From a virus, in the IMG/VR virus record IMGVR_UViG_3300048582_000124, positions 1 to 53,894 of that record: a stretch of 53,894 nucleotides of DNA. The stretch is one strand, 5' to 3'. This document shows, piece by piece, positions 1 through 8,681 of the stretch. The notes under the pieces are model-generated. The model made no database searches and was not told where the DNA came from. It was given only the letters and a program-made list of their open reading frames with translations. Position numbers and translations under genes: made by a program. Every line of letters begins with the position of its first letter. Position 1 is the first letter of the stretch.

Positions 1-86
1 TAGCTGTCGCCTTTGATCGGCACACCAACTTTGTTAAAGTCGTTTCCTGTATTCGTCATCATAAGTATCGATGATCTAGTTGCCAT
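1..86 (-). CDS. Partial CDS, N-terminal 28 codons of an unknown protein
   Basis: An open frame starts with ATG at 86 and runs off the left edge. A good ribosome-binding site (AAGGAG) lies about 9 bases upstream, and a NATAAATA motif lies 27 bases upstream. The visible peptide begins MATRSSILMMTNTGNDFNKV. It is too short to assign; the promoter type would fit a late, perhaps virion, protein, but that is inference. Confidence 0.6.
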   Translation of the reverse strand, partial: MATRSSILMMTNTGNDFNKVGVPIKGDS

Positions 87-113
87 TACACCTGCTCCTT
101 TTTGTTGTTGTAT

Positions 114-121
114 TATTTATC
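114..121 (-). promoter_or_regulatory. Putative late promoter (GATAAATA)
   Basis: GATAAATA on the minus strand, 27 bases upstream of the ATG at 86. It matches the NATAAATA late-promoter form of T4-like phages. The predicted RNA start is about 6 bases downstream of the motif, leaving a short leader that includes the AAGGAG site. Confidence 0.5.
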
Positions 122-147
122 ATACTTACCCGAGTTTTACAGCCATT

Positions 148-174
148 AAAAAACCCGCACTAGGCGGGTTTTTT
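148..174. terminator. Bidirectional intrinsic terminator after clpA
   Basis: Perfect 11-bp inverted repeat (AAAAAACCCGC / GCGGGTTTTTT) with a 5-base loop. The A/T ends give a U-run on both strands. It lies just downstream of the clpA stop. Confidence 0.85.
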
Positions 175-188
175 GGTTCCAAGTTAGA

Positions 189-2408
189 TTACATTATCGC
201 AGCTACAACGGGTGTTTCGATTACGATGTCGTCGTCGGCTACGTTAACTGTAGCCCTCCCACCGCCGTTAAGATCGCCGTATAGTATTTTTTTACTAAGA
301 GGCTTCTTAATCTTGTCTTGAATTAGGCGTCCCAATGGACGCGCACCCATTTGCGGATCGTATCCATTTTTAGCCAACCATTCGCGTGCAGCATTTGTCA
401 ATGTCACGGCAACGGACTTAGAAGATAGCTGCTCGTTAACTTTGTCAATTTCTGCGTCAACTATATAAAACATCTCGCCCATAGTTAGTGAATTAAATTG
501 TACTACAGCATCTAAACGATTTCGAAACTCTGGCGGAAAGAACTTCTTCACGTTGTCTGCAATTGCATCGCTGTTAAATGTCTGTGCCTGAAAGCCAATG
601 CCACGCTTCTCTGCATCAGCAGCACCTAAGTTAGATGTCATTACAATTACTACGTTTTCAAAGCTAACAGTCTTGCCTTTGCTCGAAGTTAAGCGACCGT
701 CGTCCATTACTTGCAGCATTACTTGTGCAACTTCCGGAGCAGCCTTTTCGATTTCATCGAGTAGCAGGATGCAGTTAGGGTTCTCTTCGATCTCACTAAT
801 CAGCTGACCATCGCCCATCTTACCTTCGCCGTGCCCAACATATCCCGGAGGCGCACCGATTAAACGCGATACGCTATGCTTCTCTTGATACTCGGACATG
901 TCGAAACGTACAAGTTTAGTGCTTAATGCTTGTGCCAGTTGCTTGCATAGGAATGTTTTACCTGTGCCAGTTGGACCGACGAACAACAAGTTAGCAATCG
1001 GCTTGCCCGGGTCGCGCAATCCAGATTTAGCAACTTCCACAGCATCTACAATGATATCAACTGCTTTATCCTGGCCGAATACCTTATTCTTCAATTTAGC
1101 TTCGAGATTTTGCACAACCTCAACTTCTTTCAAACTGATCATGCTCAATGGAATCTTAGCAAGTTTAGCAACAGTTGCAAGAACTAAATCAGCATCTACT
1201 ACTGCAATTTCTTCTAGCTTTGCTTTTGCACCTGCGGAATCCATGATATCAATCGCTTTGTCCGGCAGGAATTTGTTATGAATGTAACGTGCGCTAAGAT
1301 CAACACAAAGATCAAGCGTACCTTCTGCGTACTGCACTTTGTGGAAGTCCACATAATACTTTTCCAAGCCTGCAAGAACACGCTTGCTATCTTCGATGCT
1401 AGGTTCTTTAATGTCGTACTTCGTGAAGCGGCGCATCAACGCCTTGTCTTTTTCGATATGTTCAGCATACTCGTCGTAAGTAGTTGCACCGATGCACATT
1501 AGTTTACCCTTAGCTAACAACGGCTTGAGCATATTACTTGCATCCATTGTATTGCCGCTAGTAGAGCCTGCGCCCATAATCATATGTATCTCGTCAATGA
1601 ACAAAATCACATTTCCTTTGGCTTCGATTTCGTCGAGTACACCTTTGAGTCGCTCTTCGAAGTCACCACGGAACTTCGTACCGGCTAGCATTGTGCCGAT
1701 GTCGAGGCTATACACAGTTTTGCCCTTGATTGCTTCCGGCACTGCACCGTCTACAATCATCTTAGCAATACCTTCTGCAACAGCAGTTTTACCTACGCCT
1801 GGCTCGCCAACATAAATTACGTTGTTCTTTTTGCGCTTTGCAAGAATCTCGATTGTGTCAGCTACTTCGGTTTCACGACCGACTACCGGATCGATATGCC
1901 CGTCTTCGCTATCTTTATTAAGATTACGACAGAAACGTTCTAAGGGGCTACCTTCGGCGCCGCCGACTTGACCTTCGCCATCGGCACGGAGCTGATTAAT
2001 AATCTTTTCGCGAGTAACACCGTGTTTGCCGAGAAAGAAAGCAGCGTGACTTTTTTCTTCACTTAAGATAGAAAGCAAAACTGCTTCTACTGTGAGTTCG
2101 TTACGACCGCTAAACACGAGTTGCGTCAATGCTCGCTGAAATACCCTGCTTAGGGCGTTAGTACGGCGAGGTTCTTGACTGTTACGCAATGCTTCCGGTA
2201 ATTCGTGCGACGGATCACTTAGGAAGTTTGTGCAATCGTTTTTAATTTTAGTAGGCTGTGACCCGATGCTAAGAAGTAAATTGCAAACTTCTTTTTCGTG
2301 CAGCAATGACCACAGTAAGTGTTCAATGGTAACGTACTCGTGATGGTTATCGGTCGCGTAGAATACTGCCCGATCAATCATTTTCTCGATTCGCTTATTA
2401 TTTGACAT
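189..2408 (-). CDS. clpA: ClpA-type AAA+ unfoldase (ATP-dependent Clp protease ATP-binding subunit)
   Basis: Double-ring AAA+ unfoldase that feeds substrates to ClpP. Residues about 1-140 form the Clp N-domain (the ClpS docking site in ClpA). AAA module 1 has Walker A GEPGVGKT (201-208) and Walker B VILFIDE (267-273). Module 2 has GPTGTGKT (478-485), LLLDE (548-552) and the sensor-2 GARPLGR (688-694). There is no ClpB-type middle coiled coil, and an IGF tripeptide (604-606) sits where ClpA carries its ClpP-docking loop, so this is ClpA rather than ClpB. Length 739 aa against about 758 in E. coli. The start has AAGGA upstream. The gene follows the J-domain gene by 8 bases and ends at a strong terminator. 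ClpP, ClpS and ClpX homologues are encoded elsewhere in the window. Confidence 0.95.
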   Translation of the reverse strand: MSNNKRIEKMIDRAVFYATDNHHEYVTIEHLLWSLLHEKEVCNLLLSIGSQPTKIKNDCTNFLSDPSHELPEALRNSQEPRRTNALSRVFQRALTQLVFSGRNELTVEAVLLSILSEEKSHAAFFLGKHGVTREKIINQLRADGEGQVGGAEGSPLERFCRNLNKDSEDGHIDPVVGRETEVADTIEILAKRKKNNVIYVGEPGVGKTAVAEGIAKMIVDGAVPEAIKGKTVYSLDIGTMLAGTKFRGDFEERLKGVLDEIEAKGNVILFIDEIHMIMGAGSTSGNTMDASNMLKPLLAKGKLMCIGATTYDEYAEHIEKDKALMRRFTKYDIKEPSIEDSKRVLAGLEKYYVDFHKVQYAEGTLDLCVDLSARYIHNKFLPDKAIDIMDSAGAKAKLEEIAVVDADLVLATVAKLAKIPLSMISLKEVEVVQNLEAKLKNKVFGQDKAVDIIVDAVEVAKSGLRDPGKPIANLLFVGPTGTGKTFLCKQLAQALSTKLVRFDMSEYQEKHSVSRLIGAPPGYVGHGEGKMGDGQLISEIEENPNCILLLDEIEKAAPEVAQVMLQVMDDGRLTSSKGKTVSFENVVIVMTSNLGAADAEKRGIGFQAQTFNSDAIADNVKKFFPPEFRNRLDAVVQFNSLTMGEMFYIVDAEIDKVNEQLSSKSVAVTLTNAAREWLAKNGYDPQMGARPLGRLIQDKIKKPLSKKILYGDLNGGGRATVNVADDDIVIETPVVAAIM

Positions 2409-2416
2409 ATAATTCC

Positions 2417-3184
2417 TTATAGTTCGATGATTTTACGACTAGCATAGTTTGCTGCAAGAGCTTCACGTGCGCTGTCGGATAGTTTAGGGATAGTGACATT
2501 ACATTTTACTAGCAAGTCACCGTGTCGGTTTACTTCTGGATTGGGCATGCCCTTGCCGGCTAGTTTAATAACTTGACCGACTTGAGTCCCTGGTTGGAAT
2601 TTAAATTTCAGTTTGTTTCCGTTTATGTGCTTAACTTCTACCTCTACACCTAGTATAGCTTCGAACGCATTGATTGTAACTTCTAATAAAAGATCATCAT
2701 TAGATCTTTTAAATTTAGGATGTGGCGTAACCTCAACAGCAACCAACGCACCGTTGACATACATACGATTGCCAGATCTAATACCTGCAGGTATCCTGAC
2801 AGGATTAGTACCGACACTAATCGTGCAGCCGGTATACGCTTGCTCTAGACTAATAGTTGCAGTGTATGATTGGCGTCGAGATCTCTGCTCTTCTTGTCGA
2901 GCATTAAATTGTCTGAACAAATCAGCGAACTCACCGGCTCTATCAAAATCTGTAAACTCGTGTCGTTGCCAGCCGTCGTTCTTAGGTGGATTTTCGTACG
3001 CTTCGCGCTTATCTTTATCAGATAGTACCTCATACGCTTCGGTGATTTCTTTAAACTTATCTTCAGCACCGGCATCTTTATTCCGATCTGGGTGAAACTG
3101 CATCGCTAATTTACGATAAGATTTTTTGATTTCTTCATCAGTGGCCTGGCGTGTTACACCAAGTATAGCATGATAATTTTTCAT
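2417..3184 (-). CDS. CbpA/DnaJ-like J-domain co-chaperone
   Basis: A 255-aa co-chaperone expected to stimulate the ATPase of DnaK. The J-domain covers residues about 4-66, with the HPD signature at 31-33. A short linker leads into a DnaJ C-terminal substrate-binding region. The DnaJ zinc-finger repeats (CxxCxGxG) are absent, which makes it a class II (CbpA-like) protein. Its ATG overlaps the stop of infA as ATGA, and clpA follows 8 bases later, so the three are probably one operon of initiation factor, co-chaperone and unfoldase. No DnaK is present in the window, so it would have to use the host DnaK or a phage gene elsewhere. Confidence 0.92.
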   Translation of the reverse strand: MKNYHAILGVTRQATDEEIKKSYRKLAMQFHPDRNKDAGAEDKFKEITEAYEVLSDKDKREAYENPPKNDGWQRHEFTDFDRAGEFADLFRQFNARQEEQRSRRQSYTATISLEQAYTGCTISVGTNPVRIPAGIRSGNRMYVNGALVAVEVTPHPKFKRSNDDLLLEVTINAFEAILGVEVEVKHINGNKLKFKFQPGTQVGQVIKLAGKGMPNPEVNRHGDLLVKCNVTIPKLSDSAREALAANYASRKIIEL

Positions 3185-3402
3185 CAGTATCGGTACACTA
3201 TTCTTCCTAAGGATAGATCGTATGGGCTAACTTCGACGTCTACATCATCGCCTTTTAAAATTGCAATGTTGTTCTTTCGAATACGCCCGCTAATTATGCA
3301 ATTAATCGTGTGACCATTTTCTATTACTACGGCCTTAAATTTAGCGCCAGGAAAAGCATCTATGATAGTACACTTTAGTTTTACTAAGTCTTTGCTACTC
3401 AT
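3184..3402 (-). CDS. infA: Translation initiation factor IF-1 homologue
   Basis: 72 aa, the same length as E. coli IF-1, and an S1-like OB fold throughout. Diagnostic stretches are [17 protein letters not shown] (about 28-44) and [14 protein letters not shown] at the C-terminus, matching ENGH...ISGKMRKN and TPYDLSKGRIVFR of bacterial IF-1. IF-1 binds the 30S A site and assists IF-2 and IF-3 in start-codon selection. The gene overlaps the following J-domain gene by ATGA; its own ribosome-binding site is weak. A phage-encoded IF-1 is unusual; the residues are well kept, so it is likely functional rather than decayed. Confidence 0.93.
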   Translation of the reverse strand: MSSKDLVKLKCTIIDAFPGAKFKAVVIENGHTINCIISGRIRKNNIAILKGDDVDVEVSPYDLSLGRIVYRY

Positions 3403-3405
3403 GTG

Positions 3406-4140
3406 TTATATGCCATATTTAAAGTGTATATCATCCACGAGTAAAATTTCGTTATTTTGATTTTCAAGTGCTACCATTTTTCCTAAGTCGTGTACGCTCC
3501 ATCCTTTACCTAGCATAGAAGCTAACGTAACTATTTCTATGTTAGATGACATTTTGATGGCAGATTCGCTTAAACAGTGCATTGCCGACATACGGTCGAA
3601 TGTTCCAAAGTCTATAACTCTTGCTGCTAGTCTGCTGTTATTGTCCGTAATTATAACATAGTCTCTGTCGGTAGTCAAGCCAGATATATCGGAATTTTTT
3701 AAACTTTCTTCAATCTTTATATCTATCTTAAATTCGTCCTTAGGTACATATTGGGTTGGTTCGACGATTATGTAATTAAACAAGTCTGGATCATATAAAG
3801 ATATGGCATGGTCGAGTAAGTAAGGCTTAACCATCCAATCTTGTTTTCCTGTTATATTCTCTATATCTTGTATAAATTTAAAAAACATCTTTTGAAATTC
3901 TAAGGTTCTTTCGAATTCGACAAATACTAAGTATTCACCGTTCTCATCTGGGTTAGGACTAACTTCAGCATCTAAGATATTAAACGAGCCACGTTGTATA
4001 AACGTGTTTAAATCTTGCGCAGGCTCATCGTCGTAAAAATAGAAACCAACTACAATAACTGCTAAAGTGTCGCCCAGTTTAGGGTCGAACTCGTCAACTG
4101 AGATTAAGGAACGAATAGTACCGTTAAGTTCTCCTTTCAT
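3406..4140 (-). CDS. Hypothetical protein (244 aa)
   Basis: Not recognised. Soluble, acidic, without transmembrane segments or an obvious motif. Its start overlaps the stop of the preceding gene (TAATG), and infA follows 3 bases after its stop, so it is cotranscribed with the 178-aa orphan, infA, the J-domain gene and clpA. Confidence 0.8.
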   Translation of the reverse strand: MKGELNGTIRSLISVDEFDPKLGDTLAVIVVGFYFYDDEPAQDLNTFIQRGSFNILDAEVSPNPDENGEYLVFVEFERTLEFQKMFFKFIQDIENITGKQDWMVKPYLLDHAISLYDPDLFNYIIVEPTQYVPKDEFKIDIKIEESLKNSDISGLTTDRDYVIITDNNSRLAARVIDFGTFDRMSAMHCLSESAIKMSSNIEIVTLASMLGKGWSVHDLGKMVALENQNNEILLVDDIHFKYGI

Positions 4141-4676
4141 TACATCGATCCCTCGAACTCGTCTGTATCCCCCATACCTTCCTCAGGTGCCATCTCGTTG
4201 TTTATCTCGTCGGCGACTTCTTCACCAGAAGTGTCGAATTCGTCGTCTAAATAATCATGCAATGCATCGAGGTGCCCTACGACATACTTAGTCGGCATAT
4301 CGATAGTGACTATCCATATCGGTAGCTCGTCTATGATTGCTGCTTTAGTTTTTTGGTCACTCCAGTCTTTCGGTGATAGTACACGCCGAGGTTGATTTAA
4401 TATGTCTTTAGAGTAATGCACTTTACAACCTATCTTTTCTAAACGAAGGGCACCGTCTGGATCGGGCATTAGCTTATACGGATACATCCACGAAGTTTTA
4501 AACCAATACTTAGAAATGTGTGGACCGTCTACTAACTCGCCTGCAATCCAATTCTTGTAGTAAAATAAACCAGTCTCGTCGATAGTACGCTCAAATTCCA
4601 TCAAGAGTTCCAATACTGAATCTCCTCTTGTAATTCGTGCAAGCGTTTTTTTAATATTTTCTAAACCCTGGGGCAT
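4140..4676 (-). CDS. Hypothetical protein with acidic tail (178 aa)
   Basis: Not recognised. First gene of the leftward infA-clpA run, with GAGGAA upstream of the ATG and two NATAAATA motifs in the gap before it. The C-terminal third (about 135-178) is strongly acidic (many Asp and Glu). No membrane segment or known catalytic motif is visible. Confidence 0.8.
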   Translation of the reverse strand: MPQGLENIKKTLARITRGDSVLELLMEFERTIDETGLFYYKNWIAGELVDGPHISKYWFKTSWMYPYKLMPDPDGALRLEKIGCKVHYSKDILNQPRRVLSPKDWSDQKTKAAIIDELPIWIVTIDMPTKYVVGHLDALHDYLDDEFDTSGEEVADEINNEMAPEEGMGDTDEFEGSM

Positions 4677-4700
4677 ACGGTTTCCTCACAATATATAACA

Positions 4701-4729
4701 TATTTATCTAATTTTGTTAATTATTTATA
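4701..4729 (-). promoter_or_regulatory. Two tandem late-promoter motifs upstream of the infA-clpA run
   Basis: GATAAATA at 4701-4708 (25 bases from the ATG at 4676) and TATAAATA at 4722-4729, the exact T4 late consensus, both on the minus strand. They lie in the divergent gap before phoH. Confidence 0.5.
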
Positions 4730-4911
4730 GATTAATGAAATGCAACAATAACGCCTTATTAATAACCTAAATGTTTCTCACAATGCTAAATACTTTTGCA
4801 ATGAAAACACAAACTCCAACCGATAACATATATAAATTCCCTGGAAAGAAATCTAGGCCGAATAAGAACGACCACGATAATCGTTCCGGGACATCTAATA
4901 AAGATGACAAC

Positions 4912-4926
4912 AGGAGGTTACCTTTG
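4912..4926 (+). promoter_or_regulatory. Strong Shine-Dalgarno and TTG start deciding the phoH start
   Basis: AGGAGGT at 4912-4918 is followed 5 bases later by TTG (4924-4926), in frame with PhoH. The upstream ATGs at 4771 and 4801 have no Shine-Dalgarno sequence. Confidence 0.6.
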
Positions 4927-5652
4927 GCAAAACCAAAAAGAGCAAACTATAGCAAACAACAGCAGCAAGTAATCAATCTTAGCGAAGCTAGAGATGATGC
5001 GCTAAAGTATAAAAGATCTAAGCAAGTAACTATTATTCCTAAGAATACCGCACAGGAAGAATACGTTACACAGCTAGCAGACTACAATACTAGAATAACA
5101 TTTGCGATAGGACCAGCAGGCACAGGTAAGACAATGCTCGCAGTATTACAAGCTATTAATTCTCTAAAAAACGGAGACGTTAGCCGCATAGTAATAACGC
5201 GACCCGCAGTAGGTGTTGAAAATGAAAATCACGGTTTCTTACCGGGAACACTAGAAGAAAAAATGGCGCCATGGGTGCGTCCCATTATGGATGTGTTTGA
5301 AGAGTACTGGTCTCCGAAAGAAATCCAAGCAATGATCGAAGAACGCATCGTTGAGATTTCACCATTAATGTATATGAGGGGGAGGACATTCAAAGATTGT
5401 TATATCGTTGCAGACGAAATGCAAAACGCAACACCGGAGCAGATGAAAATGTTACTCACGCGCATCGGTGGTGGCACTCGTGTATCGGTCACGGGTGACT
5501 TAGATCAAACTGATCACAAGAAAATGAACGGTTTACACGACGTAACGAAAAGGATTAAGGCAAAGAGCTCTAGAGCAATATCTATCTGTGAGTTCCAAGC
5601 ATGCCACGTAGAACGTGACGAGATCGTAAAAGAAGTGCTTTCATTGTACTAA
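4924..5652 (+). CDS. phoH: PhoH-like ATPase
   Basis: P-loop ATPase of the PhoH family, common in T4-like phages; its exact role is unsettled (RNA-related NTPase is the usual suggestion). Visible signatures are FAIGPAGTGKT (Walker A), TRPAVG, GFLPG, the Walker B region IVADEMQNATPEQMKMLL, and VTGDLDQTD. I chose the TTG at 4924 because of the ideal AGGAGGT and because the product then starts MAKPKRANYSK, resembling phage PhoH N-termini (242 aa). The frame stays open to ATG 4771, which would add 51 Asn/Asp/Lys-rich residues (293 aa), so a second longer form is possible. It is the only large gene on the plus strand, is divergent from the infA run, and ends at a strong bidirectional terminator. 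Confidence 0.9.
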   Translation: MAKPKRANYSKQQQQVINLSEARDDALKYKRSKQVTIIPKNTAQEEYVTQLADYNTRITFAIGPAGTGKTMLAVLQAINSLKNGDVSRIVITRPAVGVENENHGFLPGTLEEKMAPWVRPIMDVFEEYWSPKEIQAMIEERIVEISPLMYMRGRTFKDCYIVADEMQNATPEQMKMLLTRIGGGTRVSVTGDLDQTDHKKMNGLHDVTKRIKAKSSRAISICEFQACHVERDEIVKEVLSLY

Positions 5653-5653
5653 A

Positions 5654-5681
5654 AAAGATAGGGGCGAAAGCCCCTATCTTT
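5654..5681. terminator. Bidirectional intrinsic terminator between convergent genes
   Basis: Perfect 12-bp stem AAAGATAGGGGC / GCCCCTATCTTT with a GAAA tetraloop. It separates phoH (plus) from the convergent 170-aa gene (minus) and serves both. Confidence 0.92.
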
Positions 5682-5682
5682 A

Positions 5683-6195
5683 TTACGCATTTTCCTCGCT
5701 CCGCCACCTTATGTGATTGGATACAACCATATACTTCTTAAAAGATTCTACTGATATTTCTTTTCTAGTCTTTACGTCCCACGCTTTGTCTTCGTACTTC
5801 TTTTCTAAGTAAAATTCAAAGTTCTGTGTTTGTGTTTGGTTAGTGTTGCCACAACCTGCTGCAAAGTTAGTGCCTGTTGCAACTTTATCCTTTACTCGCC
5901 AAATCAGCGTTCTAAGACTATTGTATCCGTCCTTATACCGAACGTCAGGCAAATCAGTAACAAGCTCTCGCGAACCGATAAAGATGCGAGGAATGTCATA
6001 TTCCTCGCATGCTGCGAAAAGTTTTTCAGCATTCACTGCTAACTGAAATTCGGCTATGTGGTGTTCTTCGATTGCTGCTTCGTATTCCGGCAGTAAGACG
6101 AATCGTCGCAGTTCATCTGCGTATTGCATTTTCCATTGAAGTTCTTTTATTCGCGCTGATGCGTCATGAAATGCATTACTAAATTTTAAACTCAC
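5683..6195 (-). CDS. Hypothetical protein (170 aa)
   Basis: Not recognised. Soluble, with a helical, charged N-terminal half (about 10-70) and no cysteine clusters or membrane segments. Its start overlaps the stop of the preceding 71-aa gene by 4 bases, and its stop abuts the terminator. Confidence 0.75.
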   Translation of the reverse strand: MSLKFSNAFHDASARIKELQWKMQYADELRRFVLLPEYEAAIEEHHIAEFQLAVNAEKLFAACEEYDIPRIFIGSRELVTDLPDVRYKDGYNSLRTLIWRVKDKVATGTNFAAGCGNTNQTQTQNFEFYLEKKYEDKAWDVKTRKEISVESFKKYMVVSNHIRWRSEENA

Positions 6196-6407
6196 GGTAA
6201 TTCACCTTTGCCATCTTCAAAAAAAGCGCGAGCACGTTCGGAGTAATAACCCACATGTCCACATTGTGTACAACAATAAGTATGCAATCCTGTGTCTACA
6301 AATGTACTTGTAGTAACCCATACATCTTTGTAAATCATTTCACCGGTGTACATACATTCACCCCAGCATTCGGTTTCCCGTTTTCGGATCTCGTGTGTAC
6401 AATTCAT
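6192..6407 (-). CDS. Small Cys-rich protein, possible zinc-binding (71 aa)
   Basis: Contains Cys at the N-terminus (MNCTHE), CWGEC, and TYCCTQCGHVGYY, which is a CxxC zinc-knuckle-like pair. Function unknown. No Shine-Dalgarno precedes the ATG; a sigma70-like -10 box ends only 5 bases upstream, so the mRNA may be leaderless or the start misplaced. Confidence 0.65.
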   Translation of the reverse strand: MNCTHEIRKRETECWGECMYTGEMIYKDVWVTTSTFVDTGLHTYCCTQCGHVGYYSERARAFFEDGKGELP

Positions 6408-6411
6408 GTTA

Positions 6412-6440
6412 ATAATAGCACTCTGTCATGTGTTTGTCAA
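6412..6440 (-). promoter_or_regulatory. Sigma70-type promoter, TTGACA-17-TATTAT
   Basis: -35 TTGACA at 6435-6440 and -10 TATTAT at 6412-6417, 17-base spacer, directly upstream of the 71-aa gene. The predicted RNA start falls on or next to its ATG. Confidence 0.75.
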
Positions 6441-6445
6441 CATGT

Positions 6446-6649
6446 TTACGCTGGCATTTCGTTAAATGCAGAACATTCTGCATGGTCGCGTGGATCATAT
6501 TCTTCCCAATCACCGGCTAGCTTATCTTCGTCAGGGACTCTTTCGTCTAGTGAGACTGTGTGATTTTTCCAGTACTTCACGGCTGGATTACTTTTTCGCC
6601 TAATTGCAGATCTTGTGTGACATATTTGTTTTGCAGATTCGTAATCCAC
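6446..6649 (-). CDS. Small hypothetical protein (67 aa, GTG start)
   Basis: Not recognised; charged and Trp-containing. It starts with GTG at 6649, with GGGGA upstream and 1 base after the guaC stop, so it is probably cotranscribed with guaC. Confidence 0.6.
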   Translation of the reverse strand: MDYESAKQICHTRSAIRRKSNPAVKYWKNHTVSLDERVPDEDKLAGDWEEYDPRDHAECSAFNEMPA

Positions 6650-6650
6650 G

Positions 6651-7661
6651 TTAGTCCCCTGTGGTGTTCTTTTCGTATATACGGTTGTACTGATTGTTCA
6701 CGCGAATGAATGTAGTACACTTAGGCAAATCTTTAAGTGTTGCAGCGCCGACGTAAGTACACGTTGATCGCAACCCGCCTAGTATTTCCTGCACAGTGTT
6801 TGCAATAGGTCCTTTCATATCCACTGCAACAGTTCTGCCTTCGCTAGCACGATAATCTTTCAAGCCGGTGCCATGCTTGTCTTGTGCAGACTTGGATGAC
6901 ATACCGTAAAATTGTGTACCTGTCTCGACATGCCCGGCGAACATAGATCCCAGCATAACAAAGTCTGCGCCTGCACCAAATGCTTTTGCAACATCACCTG
7001 GACAAGTGCAACCACCGTCAGCAATAATATGACCACCGAGCCCGTGTGCAGCATCAGCGCATTCTATGACTGCACTCAGTTGCGGATAGCCCACGCCTGT
7101 TTTAATGCGAGTCGTGCATACACCGCCGCTGCCGATACCTACCTTAACAATGTCAGCTCCGGCAAGAATTAGCTCTTGTGTCATGTCAGCAGTGACTACA
7201 TTACCTGCGATAATGGTCATATACGGATACGAATTTCTCAGATGTTTAATTGTTTCTGCAAATCGTGCGGTGTAGCCATTAGCAACGTCAACACACATAA
7301 ATTTTATTTCAACGTTAGCGCATATGATGTCCTCTAGACGTTGCAAATCATCTTCACCGATACCGCACGATACAGCAACGTTGCCGAAATTATCAAGTGG
7401 AACATTGTCCCAATCAGCAGGAGTATAGTGTTTATGTATGCAAGTAAATAAACCGTGATCATTTAGTGCATTGGCTACACTAAACTTGCCAATGGTATCC
7501 ATATTTGCTGCCATAATCGGAATACCGGTGTATGTCTTGCCAGAGTTACGAAATGTAAAAGTACGCTCTAAAGACACTTCCTTTCTGGAAGTTAATGTGC
7601 TTCGCTTTGGTCGAAATAGTACATCCGAATAATCTAGCTTAATTTCATCCTCAATTCTCAC
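6651..7661 (-). CDS. guaC: GMP reductase
   Basis: Reductively deaminates GMP to IMP with NADPH. 336 aa (E. coli GuaC 347). IMPDH/GMPR barrel with the start signature [21 protein letters not shown], the catalytic loop [20 protein letters not shown] (Cys182), [24 protein letters not shown], and the GMPR-type end [13 protein letters not shown]. It has no CBS-domain insertion, and the match to GuaC is much closer than to IMPDH. The start is GTG, overlapping the stop of the HAD gene (GTGA), with GGAG upstream. Together with the PurA homologue at 18.8-19.9 kb it would draw guanine nucleotides into the adenine branch. Confidence 0.95.
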   Translation of the reverse strand: MRIEDEIKLDYSDVLFRPKRSTLTSRKEVSLERTFTFRNSGKTYTGIPIMAANMDTIGKFSVANALNDHGLFTCIHKHYTPADWDNVPLDNFGNVAVSCGIGEDDLQRLEDIICANVEIKFMCVDVANGYTARFAETIKHLRNSYPYMTIIAGNVVTADMTQELILAGADIVKVGIGSGGVCTTRIKTGVGYPQLSAVIECADAAHGLGGHIIADGGCTCPGDVAKAFGAGADFVMLGSMFAGHVETGTQFYGMSSKSAQDKHGTGLKDYRASEGRTVAVDMKGPIANTVQEILGGLRSTCTYVGAATLKDLPKCTTFIRVNNQYNRIYEKNTTGD

Positions 7662-8284
7662 TGAAAACTCTCCATTGTATCGTAACCGTATTCAAACATG
7701 ACCCAGCTATAAATATCTCGCCATGGATTCTTCATAGAAGTGCGACAAAACAAATCTGTTTTGTAATGTGCATTATACGGCGCAGATACAAGAATAGTTT
7801 TTAGCCCTACTTCGTATCCTGCTTCCGCGTTAGAGAAGTGATCTTCTAACCAAAAGAATCCACTGTCAGCCCAACGCTCGAGCACATGCCCTTTGGCGGA
7901 GCCGATTTGCAAGCAGATAATTTCATCAAACACATCACCGAAGATGCTGTGCAGATTTTCTGTGCGATATTTCAAAGCACACGGTGCATCGCTGAGGCTA
8001 GTAATTGCAACAAAACGAAAACCTTCTTTTACGAGTTTACTAACATACTCTACTGCGCCCGGCAGTGGTTCTAGTGTAGCAATATGTTCGGAATCGTTAA
8101 ATTCCTCTACAAGGCTACGCATTACTTCGTGAGTTGCGTCAAATCGCAATCCCAGATTGTAATGGTGGTCGGTTGCTGCGAGACGCTTTAATCCTTTGGA
8201 GATTGCGAACTCTTCGAATGCCGTGTTCCAGTTACAAAGTACTCCGTCCACATCGGTTAAAATGATTTTTTCTTTACTTTTCAT
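7658..8284 (-). CDS. HAD-superfamily phosphatase, probable 5'-nucleotidase
   Basis: 208 aa. HAD motif I is DVDGVL (Asp11, Asp13), motif II is the Ser in VAITSLSD, and the acidic motif IV is [22 protein letters not shown]. The layout with an alpha-helical cap after motif I resembles phage 5'(3')-deoxyribonucleotidases. It overlaps guaC by 4 bases, so a role in nucleotide turnover is likely; the substrate cannot be read from sequence. Confidence 0.8.
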   Translation of the reverse strand: MKSKEKIILTDVDGVLCNWNTAFEEFAISKGLKRLAATDHHYNLGLRFDATHEVMRSLVEEFNDSEHIATLEPLPGAVEYVSKLVKEGFRFVAITSLSDAPCALKYRTENLHSIFGDVFDEIICLQIGSAKGHVLERWADSGFFWLEDHFSNAEAGYEVGLKTILVSAPYNAHYKTDLFCRTSMKNPWRDIYSWVMFEYGYDTMESFQ

Positions 8285-8616
8285 TACAAGTCTTCCGGGA
8301 GAGAGTATTGTTTTTCAGCACGAGCTTGCCAGCCTTTGTAAGCCATGTTGATGAATCCGTTTACATAAAAATCGCCGCCAGCTTTCGCAGGTGCCGATTC
8401 GTATTGCATATCTTCGGTTAGGTAAGGATAGTGAGAATATTCTTCTTTAAACCATGCTTCGAACGCTAACCTTTCTTCTTCGTTTGAAAATTCAACTACC
8501 GGGGTAAGTAGCTCAATTAAGTCCCTCGGATAAATTAATATCGGACATACTAACGATTCGATATAATTTTCACCATCCGGTTGCCAGTGCCACACGTTGT
8601 CTTTCTCAGTTAACAT
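8284..8616 (-). CDS. Hypothetical phage protein with W-x-GWxAR-type tail motif (110 aa)
   Basis: The C-terminal part carries FEAWFKEE and later AYKGWQARAE, a pattern that recurs in small accessory proteins of enterobacterial phages with no known function. First gene after a perfect sigma70-type promoter; its stop overlaps the HAD gene start (TAATG). Confidence 0.7.
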   Translation of the reverse strand: MLTEKDNVWHWQPDGENYIESLVCPILIYPRDLIELLTPVVEFSNEEERLAFEAWFKEEYSHYPYLTEDMQYESAPAKAGGDFYVNGFINMAYKGWQARAEKQYSLPEDL

Positions 8617-8649
8617 TGCTGTGCCTGTATAACATTAGTTTATACCGTT

Positions 8650-8678
8650 ATTATAACAAAGTAAGGCAGTATTGTCAA
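8650..8678 (-). promoter_or_regulatory. Consensus sigma70 promoter, TTGACA-17-TATAAT
   Basis: Perfect -35 (8673-8678) and -10 (8650-8655) with 17-base spacing, reading into the 110-aa gene, HAD phosphatase, guaC and the small gene after it. Confidence 0.88.
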
Positions 8679-8681
8679 CTG

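Noticed and set aside
13-321. 102-aa plus-strand ORF at the left edge
   Set aside because: Crosses the terminator, the partial minus-strand gene and the clpA end; not a plausible gene.
189-2408. Reading the unfoldase as ClpB
   Set aside because: No middle coiled-coil domain and an IGF docking loop is present, so ClpA is the right class.
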